From positions 60,802,735 through 60,866,734 of the forward strand of contig NC_079503.1 of NCBI RefSeq assembly GCF_030052815.1: a stretch of DNA of 64,000 nucleotides. Reading direction: 5' to 3'. The stretch is from Hevea brasiliensis. Its lineage: Eukaryota > Streptophyta > Magnoliopsida > Malpighiales > Euphorbiaceae. Within the stretch, counting starts at the first letter, position 1. Each line of letters begins with the position of its first letter. Below the pieces are notes generated by a model that worked only from the letters and a program-made list of their open reading frames with translations, was not told the origin of the DNA and searched no databases. This document shows, piece by piece, positions 34,639 to 46,105 of this stretch. The position numbers and the translations under genes were made by a program.

Positions 34639-37600
34639 TGTAACACCTTCACTATAGTAATTATGCACATTCTACTGTTCCGGTGACCGGTGTCGGTCTG
34701 GATAGCTAGAACATCTGGAAAAATATTTAGACTAGAGTGAGGAGTCATAAATAACTCAAATAAGTGTAATAAAAATTAAGGAAAAATTTTAGAAATAAAA
34801 TACAACCAAGTTAAATGAGCCGGTGCCCTAGCGATGGGTAACCTAGTAGGAAGTTGCGGTTCTCACAACTAGAAGCCCTAAACCCGGGAGAAAATTTATA
34901 AATAATTTTTGAGACTCCAGAAAAGAGTTATTCAGGTTTCTATGACATTAGAATGCCAAGACAATACTTAGAAAAAATTTTTAATCGGTACAGACAATTT
35001 TAGTCTGTTAAGCCAAACGGAGGGCATTTTGGTCATTTCGTCTTTAGAGATGATTTTTGACCGACTTGTCCAGTTAAGTAAATAATTAGTATGATCTAAA
35101 ATATGAATAAATATTGCTAAAAATTGAATTGAATATGAGTAGAGAAAATAAGAAAAGAAAATAAAAGAAATTAGGAATTATGACATCATATGATTAATTA
35201 AACACTCTCCATCCAATCACTATTTGACAAGCAAATTAAAAGGGATTAAAATGACATAACAATGACATAAAAATGAAACAATTCCAGCAGCCCCTTCTTC
35301 TTATTCCCGCACCAAAGAGGAAAAAGAGAGGAAGACCACCATTCAAGCTCCAAATGAGCTTGATTCCCTAGCCAACTACACCATAAAACCTCACCTCTCT
35401 TCACAAAAAATTTCCCTTACCACTAGAGCTAGACTTGGGCAACCATTAGAAGAGGAGAAAGTGAAGGAAAGTGAAGGGTAAAAATTCATCCAATAGGTTA
35501 GTGCTAATTTTCTTGCTTCCATTCTTTTCTAAGCATGAATTTAAGTTGAGTTAAGTTGAAAATTTGATGAAAAATGAATTAAAGACGCATGAACTTGCCC
35601 CATGAAATTTTGACAGTCTTTGGGTACCTAGGGTTTCAACAATTTGATTGCATAATAGTTATGTATGGCTGCCATTAAACATGATTTTAGTGTTTTAATT
35701 CATGGATTGTATGTATATAGAGAATTGAAATTGTTGGAGTTAGGGTTTGGGCACCAAAATTTGGATTTTGTTTAAGTATTGGTGAAAAGAGGTTGTAATA
35801 GTCAATTAGTGACCATTTGGTCATCTTTGAGTAGGAAATTGAGTGAATGGTGCCAGAGAATTGAGGTTATATATGCTGTTCAGTGTGCACTGCAGGACTA
35901 GTTGTAATCCAGCAGGTTTGGGCAGCCATAAATGGAGTTGTATAGGTTCAATTGGAGCAAGGCTAATTGGACATGAAACTAGACACATAATGGCACAACT
36001 TTGGTGAAGAAACCCTGCTCAGAAAACCAAACTAAGTTGACCTAAAAATTACGCCAATCTGGGTGACCAACATGCTGTCCCTGGAAAATGACTAAATGAA
36101 CAGTATTTATTCAAATGGTCATAACTCAGTGTAGGCAAGTTCAATTGATCTGAAATTTTAGCAGCAAGAAGCTGAGACATAGATCTACAACCTTCATGAA
36201 GAACACAAATCAAAATTTTGACCATAACCTAGTCAAATTGCCAACCAAACTTAGGTCACCAAATATGGCAGAAAAAAATTGCCCAGAAATTCTGGGTACA
36301 AGTCACTCCGGCCAGTTATGGTAAAATGGCCATAAATTGAGCTACAAAACTCCAAATGGATGATTCAAAAAGGGAATTAAAGAAGACACAATAAGGAATA
36401 ACTTTGATGAAGAAAAGTTAGCCCAGTTTCCACTGTAAAATTGTCCATTGGAACAGTAAACTTAGGTAATCAAAACTGAAAATTTAGAAATGCATCTAGG
36501 GGACTTTAAATTACAATTGGCAATTAATACTAGCAAATGTAAAACTCAAAATGTGGGATCTTGGTGTAATTAGAATTAATATATCCATCAAGAATGAAAA
36601 AGTCAACATTTTGGTTGACTAGTAAGGTGAATAGTAATCAAAATGATTAGTAAATTAAGATGAAGACCTAGAACCAATTCTAAGCTTAAATGCTTAGAAT
36701 TGTATGACAAATGTGGACTATACATCCTAGTCAAAATTATTGAAGGGAAATTAAAGCCATAAATTTGAAATCCATGAAATGTTCATGGATTACTTGAAAC
36801 ATGAAAAATAAGTCACCTAATTGATGTGAATAGATAGTTAGGGCTTATATGCCCATCACAAATAGAATTCATAAAACATTAGTAACTCAACTTGAAATAT
36901 AAAATTTGTAATTATATAAGTAGATTTTTGAATGTATAAATGAGAAAGGAAAAATGTTTTGAATACAATGGTACATGTGAACCATTGTTTTGAATTGCGA
37001 TCAATATGAATGACATAATGAATGAATAAATGAATCATATTAATGTATGAATGAGACATTAACTCTCATTATTGTAGAAAGGAAAAGTACTTTGAGTACA
37101 GTGGTATAAAAGGATAATTGATGTGAATTGTAATCACATAAATGATTAAATGAATGTATAAATTATAATTGAAATTTATCATGAAATAATGAAGTCATAA
37201 AACACAATGTATTAATATTTAAGGATAATATGTGCCCTTGTATTGCCTAGACACGTGTATCAGATTGGATAGATTGGCATGCCAATAGGGTATTGTTTTA
37301 GCAGTACTGCGAAAGGCTTTATGCCTATATTCATGGCTTTATGCTCGTATTCATGGCTTTTATGCCCGATTATGTGATATCATGGCTTTTTAGCCATACT
37401 GACTGCATACGTGGTTGACGTTCTGCGTCCCATGGTATGACGGCCTGAGGCACCGCGGTGTCCAGTGCCAACGACCCGTTATCCAGTTTAGTCATCCTGT
37501 CCTAGATTACTTGGGCAGTGTAATTTATTGAAATAAATTAAGACTATTAGTAAGTAAAAATATTAAAAATCAAATAAATGAGTTAATTCTTCAAAAGAAT

Positions 37601-38620
37601 TAGTTAGAATTATGAAATGATCCAAACTACATAAAAATTGTTAAGTAAAATGATAAAAGAGTTGTAAAAATAGGTATAACTTAACTAAATATTTTAAATA
37701 TACCTTCTATTGCCATATGAATATAAACTGAGTATTTTTATTAATTCTATATATTATACATTATCATTGTGAATTTAGGAATTAAACACTTCTAAAGTGG
37801 AACAAATTAGAACAAAAGATAATTAATATTAGACACATTGTATTAAATTAAATTGATTCTTAAATATTCAAATTATGCTTCGTTCTTTCTTTATTTGTAT
37901 ATTTTATTTTCTTGTTATATTATTGCACCACTAAGCAGCAATGCTTAGCGCGATGGATTTGTTTCCTCGCGCAGGTACTTTGACTAAGATTTTTAGAGTC
38001 CAGATCTACAGAAGTGTCTAAAGTATTCAAGGTTGTCACCTCCTCAGCAATGCATGTAGATAGGATCCATATAGATCATATTTTGTATTTTGTATAAAAT
38101 ACTAGATATTTATTATAATGTAGATTATGAACAGGTAATTAATAGAAATGTGATATAAATTAATAAATTAGCTTTTTCATTTATAATTAATTTATATATC
38201 ATGTAAATTATGAAATTATGTAAATTAATGAAATTTGAAGATTTTACTTATGTGATTTGAGCATGAATGAGATTGTATGGATTTGAAGACAGATTTAAAA
38301 TATATAGATAATGCATAGAAATGAATATGAAATTGAGATATATGAATGAGATGTGAATTATGAGATGGTTATGAAAATAATTGATGAGATTTTTATTGTA
38401 AAATATTATTGAAATTTTCAAACAGGTGAATATTAAAACACGTCAAAAGATATTAAAATAGGGAAAACTCCGTTAGTTTCTCCATAAAAAAAAATAATCA
38501 ATATTAAATATAACGAGAACAAAATTTTTAAAGAAAAAAAGTAAGGTAAGTTAGGGTGCTCCAGCACCGAATGTAGTACGCTTTGCTCGGCTACACTGTA
38601 GTCGGGTGAGGGGTGTTACA
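34639..38620 (+). repeat. E4 3' LTR (3,982 bp)
   Basis: Starts TGTAACACC and ends GGTGTTACA, a perfect 9-base inverted pair. It holds the U3-head block (about 34804-34842), LTR modules near 35950, 36117 and 36330, a 21-bp repeat (37314-37378), and hairpin module 37924-37972. The five bases after it, AAGTG (38621-38625), should be its target duplication. No gene. Confidence 0.94.
37924..37972 (+). other. Two-hairpin module, E4 3' LTR copy
   Basis: CTAAGCA-GCAA-TGCTTAG (37931-37948) and perfect GCGCGA...TCGCGC (37948-37972). Confidence 0.78.
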
Positions 38621-39130
38621 AAGTGTCGAAGGCCCGACTGTACCAGTTTTACCTGTACAAATTATTGCACAAATGGCCAAGCAAATGGCCACTTTCTTTC
38701 AACAAATGGCTGATACTCTGTCAGCTCAAGCTCAAGCACAAACCCAACCTCGACATTGGCAGTGTGAAATAGAGAAGAGGGAGAAACCAATGGGTCAGAG
38801 CTCGAACAATCATTTGGGGAAGAGAAAAGAATTTAAGGAACCTCGAGCTCAGGGATATGACAGAGGCAGATCATCAGGGAAAAGAACACCAAGATCTAGT
38901 CGTCGAACAACTAGAAGTTCCTATTCTGCCCGTTTCTGCCATGTTTGTGGTAAGCTACATGGAGGTATTGTCGTAAGGCCTCTAAAGCCTGCTATAATTG
39001 CGGAAAACTTGGACACATTGTTAAAGATTGTACTAGAGCACCTCGATCTACTCTCTAAAGTTCACAGACAGTCAGTAAAGGTCGAGATAGAAATAGAATT
39101 GGTACTCCTCATAACCATAACACAGTGAAT
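38621..39130 (+). pseudogene. gag: E6 gag, capsid deleted
   Basis: In frame from SVEGPTVPVLPVQ through AKQMATFFQQMAD to about 38755, then directly to EIEKREKPMGQSSNNHLGKRKEF, so nearly the whole capsid core is deleted. An RS/RT-rich basic linker and CHVCGKLHGG follow. A frameshift near 38970 moves the CCHC knuckle (CYNCGKLGHIVKDC, about 38990-39031) into another frame. E4 landed just after the leader. Confidence 0.82.
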
Positions 39131-39949
39131 CAACCCGAACATAGTAGCGCATTAGTTAGAGAGTCCACTATGCACCAAGGAGAAAGAACATAAACTTCGG
39201 ATGTAGCTGCTAGTAAGTTCTTAATTTTTGAAAGAAACAATTAGTTATTATTTGATCCCAGCACTACTTAATTGTGTGTTAGTATTAGAACTATATGTTC
39301 TGTTATTATTCCTTTATAGGGGAATAAATTTTGATACATTAGTGATTAGTCCTTTAAGATAAGGAATGTGATAATAAGTGAAATTAGTTCTAGAAGAGTT
39401 TATCAGCGAAAAGTATTTTCTAAAACACCATAAATTATAAAGTTAAACGGCAAGCCTACTTAATGTAAGGCAAGAGGACCTAAAAGTAAGTTATAGTAAT
39501 AGAATTACTCTAGATGAGGGCAAAGATGTTATTGTTAGTAATTGTCAAGGGATATTGTAATCAGAATAGGTTTAGGATATTAGTGGATTTGAGAAAGATA
39601 AGATGTTAGAAAACCTAGTCCATGAGGTTATAATGTAGTGACTATGTAATGTTCTCGATATTTGTATAATAAGATACAGATTACAGTACCGACATGAGAT
39701 TATTGTGTAGAGCTACGTGCTTCCTCGTTGTAAAATGAAATAAGAATATTTGTAAGTAATCTATAAATTGATACAGTTACGCCCGAATATAGTACTAGTA
39801 CGAGAAATAAATGTGAAAATTTTAGTCAGAAATTTAAAACTTCAAAACTAGCCTGTCAAAAGACTACACTTGTAAGGTAGCTGGAGTCAGTAACTCGGTT
39901 ACAATAATGTGAACTACCTATACCACAGTAATTGCTATAAGTTTAGAGA
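39131..39949 (+). pseudogene. E6 protease remnant and unrecognised pol remains
   Basis: TTATTTGATCCCAGCACT at about 39247 is the relic of LFDPGST, with the Gly lost and a stop two codons on. Beyond it I see AT-rich sequence full of stops, and no RT FIDD or RNase H motif. Given the spacing, most of RT and RNase H (well over 1 kb) has been deleted. Confidence 0.6.
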
Positions 39950-40212
39950 TATCAGTACGACTTTTTATCCTCAAACGGATGGATAGTCGAAACAAGTAAT
40001 TCAGGTAAATTCTGAAACTCTTTGAGTTTCTGTAAATAATGAAATGAAATGATAATAATAACCTGTAAAATGTAATAAGCCCTCAAAAATATACTGAGAA
40101 CTTGTGCCCTTGAATCCAAGGGGAGATGGGACAAATACCTTCCACTAACAGAATTTGTATACAATAATAAGTGTCAAGCTAGCATACAAACGGCACCCTA
40201 TGAAACATTGTA
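39950..40212 (+). pseudogene. E6 integrase fragment with intron-like insertion
   Basis: ATCCTCAAACGGATGGATAG corresponds to HPQTDG plus a stop where GQ begins. GTAATTCAG then matches VIQ, followed by the 75-bp insertion (40005-40079). The downstream part (40080-40205) aligns codon by codon with E7 48154 onward, through a TTTGTATACAATAATAA stretch (FVYNN) to TATGAAACATTGTA (YEALY in relatives). Confidence 0.8.
40005..40079 (+). other. 75-bp intron-like insertion in E6 integrase
   Basis: Begins CAG|GTAAAT and ends ATAAG. AT-rich, with GAAATGATAATAATAAC near the 3' end. Same position and same length as 48079-48153 in E7. Confidence 0.7.
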
Positions 40213-41014
40213 AGGGAACGGATAACTATGGATTTTGTGATGAGACTTCTGAGGACACAGAATAGTCATGATGCAGTACGGGTCATAGTTGATAGACTAA
40301 CCAAGTCTGCTCACTTTTTACCAGTCCAGATGGACTATAGTTGGAGAGATTGGCCAGATTGTACATAAATGAGATTGTAAAACTGCATGAAGTGCCAGTA
40401 TTGATTATATCAGACAGAGATCCTAGGTTCACTTCTAGATTCTGAGGTAGTCTTCAGAGAGCCCTAGGAACTAGATTGAACATCAGCATGGCATTCCACC
40501 CACAGATAAATGGCCAGTTTGAGAGGGTAATTCAGATATTGGAGGATATGCTACGGTCTTGTGTGATTGAGTTTGAAGGTAGTTGGGATATACACTTGCC
40601 TTTGATTGAGTTTGCTTATAACAACAGCTACCAATCAAGCATTGGGATGCCTCCATATGAAGCTTTATATGGCAGAAAGTGTAGAACTCCCCTATGTTGG
40701 GATGAAGTAGGTGAAAGGAAGATGATTGGGCTAGAAATTGTTCAATAGACAGAGGAAAAGATCAGATTGATCAGAGATCAACTCAAGGCTGCATCAGACC
40801 GTCAGAAGTCCTATGTTGATCTGAAGAGAAGAGATATTGAATATGCAGTGGGTAATAAGGTATTCCTTAAAGTTTCTCCTTGGAAGAGGATTATGAGATT
40901 TGGCAGAAAGGGGAAACTGAGTCCTCGTTTTATCGGACCATACGAGGCTCTGGAGAGAGTGGGTCCTTTAGCATATCGGTTGGCATTACTTCCAGAGCTA
41001 GAAAGGATATACAG
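40213..41014 (+). pseudogene. pol: E8 integrase core and GPY/F region
   Basis: Broken frames from TMDFVMRLLRTQ (first Asp) through a damaged [11 protein letters not shown]. An open frame from 40476 reads [25 protein letters not shown], with no intron, and [22 protein letters not shown]; a TAG at 40746-40748 replaces Gln. It resumes at 40767: [42 protein letters not shown]. It is cut at ERIYS by E7. Here the CAG words are intact, which makes E8 a useful reference for the lesions in E5. Confidence 0.9.
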
Positions 41015-44000
41015 TGTAACACCCTCCTGGTAACCACTCCGTACATTCTACTATTCCAGTGACCGGTGTCGGTTCGGACAGCTAGAATGTCCGGAAAAAT
41101 ATTTAAACTAAAGTCAGGAACCATAATTAACTCAAATATTAATAAGAAAAATTTAGTAAAAATTTTAGAAATAAAATACAACCAAGTTAAACTAGCCGGT
41201 GCCCAAGCGATGGGTAACCGAAGGGAAGTTGCGGTTCTCGCAACGAGGAGCCCTAGACCAGGGGGAAAAATTATAAAATAATTTTTGGGACTCCAGAGAA
41301 GGGTAATTGAGGTTCCCATGGCATTAGAATGCCAAGAAAATACCTAGAAAAATTTTTCAATCGGTACAGCCAATTTTGACCCGTTAAGCCAAACGGAGGG
41401 CATTTTGGTCATTTCGCCATCAGAGGTGAATTTTGGCCGACTTGTCCAGTTAAGTAAATAATTATTATGACTCAAAATATGAATAAATATTGCTAAAAAT
41501 TAAATTGAAATGTGGTAGAAAAGAAAAGAAAAGAAAAATGAAATAAAAAGCAAATTATGACAAATTATGATGTCATTTAAAAATTTCCTCCAATCATAAT
41601 AAAATAACCAATTAGTTAACCAATAAAAGAGACTAAAAATGGGCTAAAGGAATTAAAAACCAGCTGCTCTTCTTCTCCTTCTTCTCCACCAAAACGTGAA
41701 CCCTTCCCTTCCACCCTCCACTGGAGCTCAACCAAGCAAGCTTGATTTCCTACCTTGTCTCGCCATAAAATCCTAACCTAGCTTCACTAAAACTTGCCCT
41801 AGCACCTTGCTAAAGCCTTTGGCAGCCAAGAAAGTGAAGGAATTGCTTGGGAAAATTCTGCCCAAACAAGGTTAGTGCATATATACATCTAAAGCTTTTT
41901 AAATTCTATGTTAGAGACTTGGAATAAGTAGGAATTTGTGACTAAAATGAATGAAATCTATGTCTATCCATGCCCTAGGTTTCGGCAGCCCTATTGAATA
42001 AAAAGGAATGAGTGTTTTGATGGACTTAAAGTGGACTAGAGATCAAGATTAAACCATGTATGCATGTGATTATGGAATGAGATAGTTAATTAAAGCATGT
42101 TGTAAAAATTCATATGGAAATCAGGGTTTGGAAAGGTGAAAGTGTGACTTGGCTTAGGAAATTGTTAGGGCACATTGTAATGGTCAATTAGTGACCATTT
42201 TAGATGTGTTGACCATAAATGGGACAGAAAAATGAGATTGCAAAGTGAGGATTGCAGGCTGCCTAGGACAAGAAAGATAGGGACTGAAAATTCAGTACCT
42301 TTGCACTGCCATAACTTGGGCAGTGGTAGTCCAATTGGTGTTTGGCCAATTGGACATGAAACTAGGCTTATAATGGCACATTTTTGCTGAAGAAAACCAT
42401 GCCCAAAAGACCAAAGCAAAAGGGTCAAAACTCAGCCACAATCCGGATGCCCTGCACTGAATTCTGCAGAATTTGCTAAATGAACAGTAACTGTTTATTT
42501 GGCCATAACTCACTGTAGATTTGGTCAATTGGCCTGAAATTTTTACAGAAACAAGTTAAGACATAGACAAACAACTTTCATGAAGGAACCTACCCCAAAT
42601 TATGGCCAGAACCCATTCAACCAAGTGACTCAAGTTACTGTTCATGCACTGTAGATATGGTAAATTTCTGCAGAATGCATATCCGGACAGCTTGGGTTTT
42701 TGAGCCATATCTGGAGCTACAAAACTCCAAATGGAGTGATTCAAAAAAGGAAATTCAACTAGACAAAATAAAGAACAACTTTCATGTTTTACATTTCCTC
42801 AAATTCCAACAGTAACAGTGCTCAATGGAACAGTGAAGTTGACTCACCAAAATTGAAAAATCTGTTTGTGTTGAGTTACACTTTGGAATGGCAAAAACAC
42901 TTAATGCCAACAAGTTTTAAATACCAAATGTGGTATGTTGGGAGTGCCAAAGTTGATGTACACATTTTTATTCTAAAAGTCAACATTTTTGTTGACCCAT
43001 GATGAATAGTAACACCAAAAAAATTGAAATTCACAAATTGACAAATTTAAGAGTTTTAAATGCCCTAGTATACCTAACAAGATTGGTTTGGATAGTTTGG
43101 CATGCCAATAGGGTTCAGTTAGCAGTACTGCACATGGCAAAAATGTCATTCTGTGATTTCATGGCTTTTAGCCATTCTGACTTTGTATTGAGACTTGGCC
43201 TTGTGCGGATATTATTTACATTGTTAGTCGCTCATTGCACACCAGGATACGTATGTGACCGATGGTGTGACGCCGAGGTAATAGGTACCCAAAGGCGCTT
43301 ACCCGTTATCCATCCAAATATCTAGTGTAGGTTACTTGGGGCAACCAAATGAATAAAAGTGAACAACGTAAATGAAACAATGAATATATCAATACCAAAC
43401 AAAGAAAGCATACACATTCTATACACATTTATTTTCTTGCTATTTTCTTTTATTATATTATTGCACCACTAAGCATTATTGCTTAGCGCGTTGCTTTTGC
43501 CACGCCGTAGGTACCGGAGATCCCGATCGCGAGCCCAGTAGACCACGTGACCGGGTGAGTCCATCCGCAGCTTCGCTCGATGTCCGTGTCACCTCGTCAC
43601 TGCAAAGGCATTGGTAGGACACTAGATGTCATTTTGTCATTTTGTAATTAACTTTTTAATTTCTCATATGTATTTGGGATTTATGTAATGTATTTTGAGG
43701 TTCATGTAAATAATAAAGATTTATGGTCATGTATGGTATTAATTTGAGTATTTAATGGTTGTTTATATATGAGAACCATGAGAAAGGGAGGTTTTGAGAA
43801 ATGAAAAGGTTGTTGAGACACAAATTGACAAATTATTGAGATATTGATATTGAGTTTTGTTGATAATATTGGAGTTGAGTATGAATGAAATTGTATATTG
43901 GAAGTGTTTTTAACAGTTCAAGAACTGCTTTTTCTCCATTTTTAGCAGACTCACGGATTTTCCTTAAAATCTTCGGAACCTCAAATGAATAATACTTTTG

Positions 44001-44138
44001 ATAAATGGTTAAAACAAATCATATTTCATAAATTAACTTCAAAAGCATGACACAAATTAAGTAAGGGATATTAGAGAGTGCCAGTACACCGTGTGGCATT
44101 ACTTACTCGCATATCGTATACGGGTAAGGGGTGTCACA
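41015..44138 (+). repeat. E7 5' LTR (3,124 bp)
   Basis: Starts TGTAACACCCTC and ends GGGTGTCACA. U3-head block about 41182-41220; three modules near 42309, 42500 and 42700; hairpin module 43462-43505. Differences from the 3' LTR cluster at 43268-43310 and 43500-43612, in CAG/CTG/CCGG contexts. No gene. Confidence 0.95.
43462..43505 (+). other. Two-hairpin module, E7 5' LTR copy
   Basis: TGCACCA, CTAAGCA-TTAT-TGCTTAG (43469-43486), then GCGCGT...CACGC (43486-43505). The second stem uses different bases from E4 but still pairs. Confidence 0.75.
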
Positions 44139-44143
44139 TTTAG

Positions 44144-44155
44144 TGGTATCAGAGC
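44144..44155 (+). other. E7 primer-binding site
   Basis: TGGTATCAGAGC, 5 bases after the LTR end. Confidence 0.95.
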
Positions 44156-44264
44156 ACGGTTTAGGCGTTTCTGGGCCTAGATTGAGTCCATACCATGCAT
44201 TGCATTTGTAAGAGTCGAGGTGACACTAACGCAGATCTGTTTATCTTTCTTATTTTGAATAGGA

Positions 44265-45450
44265 TACGGACCCTTCATCTCAGAGAGCCGTTGAGGAGGA
44301 AGTGGAGAGTCATGCTCCACCTGCAGCACCGAGACTGGGGCATGAGAGAATCTGCTCCACCACTCAAGCGAGCAGCTCGGCCTCCACGAGCCATGTTCCA
44401 ACAAATGGTCGACTTCTTCAGACAAATGGCCGGGTAATGCCAGACCACCACCACCACCACTCCACGCAGTAAATCACACCGAAAGGCTAAGGAAGTTTGG
44501 AGTCGTGGACTTCTATGGCAAGAGAGAAGATGACTGTTGCGGTAGGAATTGGTTGAGCAGGCAGGCGAGTCTTAAAACAACTCCACTGCACCCAGGCGTA
44601 ACTTAGAAGCTGCTATATCCTTGTTACAAGACGATGCCTACAGATGGTGGGACACCGTGTCGATGAAGTGCAGCCCAAGTCAGTAACTTGGGACTTCTTC
44701 CTCTCTGAGTTCAAGAAGAAATATGTGGTACTTGTATACGGAAGAGAAGAAGGAATTCATTAACACGAGGCAGACGGTTGTCGATGGGTAGTATGAGAAG
44801 GAGTTTGTTCGGTTAAGCCGCTATGGAAGGAAATAGTCCTACTAAGGTGAAAGGTGCAAGAGATTTGAAGAGGGACTGAATGACAATATCAAGATACTGA
44901 CTCAACGCCTTGGGAATCACAGAATTTAGCAAGCTAGTGGAAGGCTGCAATAAGGGTTGAAAAAGTGAGAATCAATGAGCGGACCGGAAGGAGAGACAGC
45001 GAAGAGGGGACCAGTCGGTCTAGTTCCACCCACGGATTTGGGAAGAAGTTTAAGGGTCCTCCGCACAGAGTTGGGTCAACCACGTGGTCGAGTCGGTCTC
45101 GGGGCCCAGCCACGATTCACCCTAGGAGAGGTCGGTCCACACCATCGGTGGGCGGCTCTCGAGGATGGGGTTCAGGACCCGGCCCGGCATCTTCTCGCGT
45201 GTCCACACCGCCGAAATGGCACAAGGGGGAATGTTGGAGAGTGGCGGTGCTTGCTTGAGATGTGGGTCGGCAGAACATCAATCGAGAATCGCCCACGCTT
45301 GAGCTGCTACTGTTGCTCAGACACAAGTAGACAGACAAGCTCCTGCACCTCCCAGGTGTAGAAGGTCTGGTAAATCCGAAGCTGTGGGACCATATCTGAG
45401 GCCTACATCCGAGCCAGCGAGAGGCGGATAATGCACCACCTGCCGTAAAT
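44265..45450 (+). pseudogene. gag: E7 gag, degraded, start codon lost
   Basis: By comparison with E4 (GGTATGGACTC) the start should be at about 44264, but the sequence reads GGATACGGACCC, so ATG is ACG. Remnants: FQQMVDFFRQMAG (about 44397-44435), LRKFGVVDFYGKREDD, YRWW, SEFKKKYV, CKRFEEGLND, in at least five frames. A basic linker around 45030-45190 follows. Cys codons of a knuckle are suggested near 45247-45290 but I could not place a clean CCHC. Many breaks lie at CG-containing words. Confidence 0.8.
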
Positions 45451-45451
45451 T

Positions 45452-46105
45452 ATGCCCCGAGCTCGGGAGGAGCAAGATGCCCGGACGTCATCGAGTACGT
45501 TCTCCCTCTACACTACACCTGTGCATGCATTGGTGGATCCAGGATCCACTCATTCATACATCTGCATCAATTTACCCGTAGAAAGAGGGATACTGGTAGG
45601 GGAGAGTGACCAAGACATTCTGGTCACTAATCCATTGGGTCACAGTATGGTAGTGAACAAGGTATACAAGGGTTGCCCTTTAAGGATTCAGGGGTATGAA
45701 TTCTTGGCAGACTTGATTGAGTTACCCTTCCATGAGTTTGACGTGATTTTGGGAATGGACTGGTTATCACGTCATCAGGCAATAGTTGATTGCAAATTGA
45801 AGAGAATTTCTTTGAAAACCCCTAAGGGTAATGAGATCACAGTTGTAGGGGAAAGGACAGATTTCCTGTCCAATGTCATCTCAGCCACTGTTGCAAGAAG
45901 AATGATGAGAAAAGGCTGTGAAGCCTACCTAGCACATGTGGTGGATACTAGGCAGGCTAAGCCAAACTTGAGTGACATACCCACAGTGAGAGACTTCCCA
46001 GAAGTATTTCCTGAAGAGTTGCCTGGTTTGCCACCAGAAAGGGAAGTCGAATTTGCTATTGAGACAACTGCCGATTCTGACACCCATTTCTATTGCTCCT
46101 TATAG
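45452..46105 (+). CDS. pol: E7 protease and linker (217-codon frame)
   Basis: Open frame with VDPGSTHSY (Asp29), [31 protein letters not shown] core, [26 protein letters not shown] and the linker [35 protein letters not shown]. This is an aspartic protease followed by the RT N-terminal linker. It diverges from E2/E5 in ways consistent with a separate group (SRHQAIVDC for ARHHAIIDC). The frame is lost near 46075, just before the RT proper. Confidence 0.93.
   Translation: MPRAREEQDARTSSSTFSLYTTPVHALVDPGSTHSYICINLPVERGILVGESDQDILVTNPLGHSMVVNKVYKGCPLRIQGYEFLADLIELPFHEFDVILGMDWLSRHQAIVDCKLKRISLKTPKGNEITVVGERTDFLSNVISATVARRMMRKGCEAYLAHVVDTRQAKPNLSDIPTVRDFPEVFPEELPGLPPEREVEFAIETTADSDTHFYCSL

Larger units (their letters stand above)
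19169..38620 (+). mobile_element. E4: gag-only (TR-GAG-like) LTR element, split by E3 and E5
   Basis: 5' LTR in two pieces (19169-20021 and 32233-33442), degenerate PBS 33448-33459, one gag reading frame, polypurine tract 34626-34638, 3' LTR 34639-38620. The internal region is only 1,196 bp with no protease, RT or integrase. It must have moved, if at all, with enzymes from a relative. The beginning of its 5' LTR lies left of the window, beyond E3 and E1. It is inserted in the gag of E6. Confidence 0.88.
38621..40212 (+). mobile_element. E6: decayed internal fragment of a group B element
   Basis: The host of E4. It holds gag from just after its start, a ruined protease, almost no RT or RNase H, and an integrase piece with the 75-bp intron-like insertion. 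Its 5' end lies left of the window beyond E4. The right end is a chimeric junction with E8 at about 40205-40213. Confidence 0.8.

Noticed and set aside
39131..39949. Candidate unknown gene in the gap between E6 gag and integrase
   Set aside because: Dense stops in all frames; a DPGST relic at its start and integrase after it show it is decayed pol.
44978..45361. Overlapping GC-rich frames in E7 gag that look like a new basic protein
   Set aside because: Position and Arg/Gly/Ser content match the frameshifted gag linker before the zinc knuckle.
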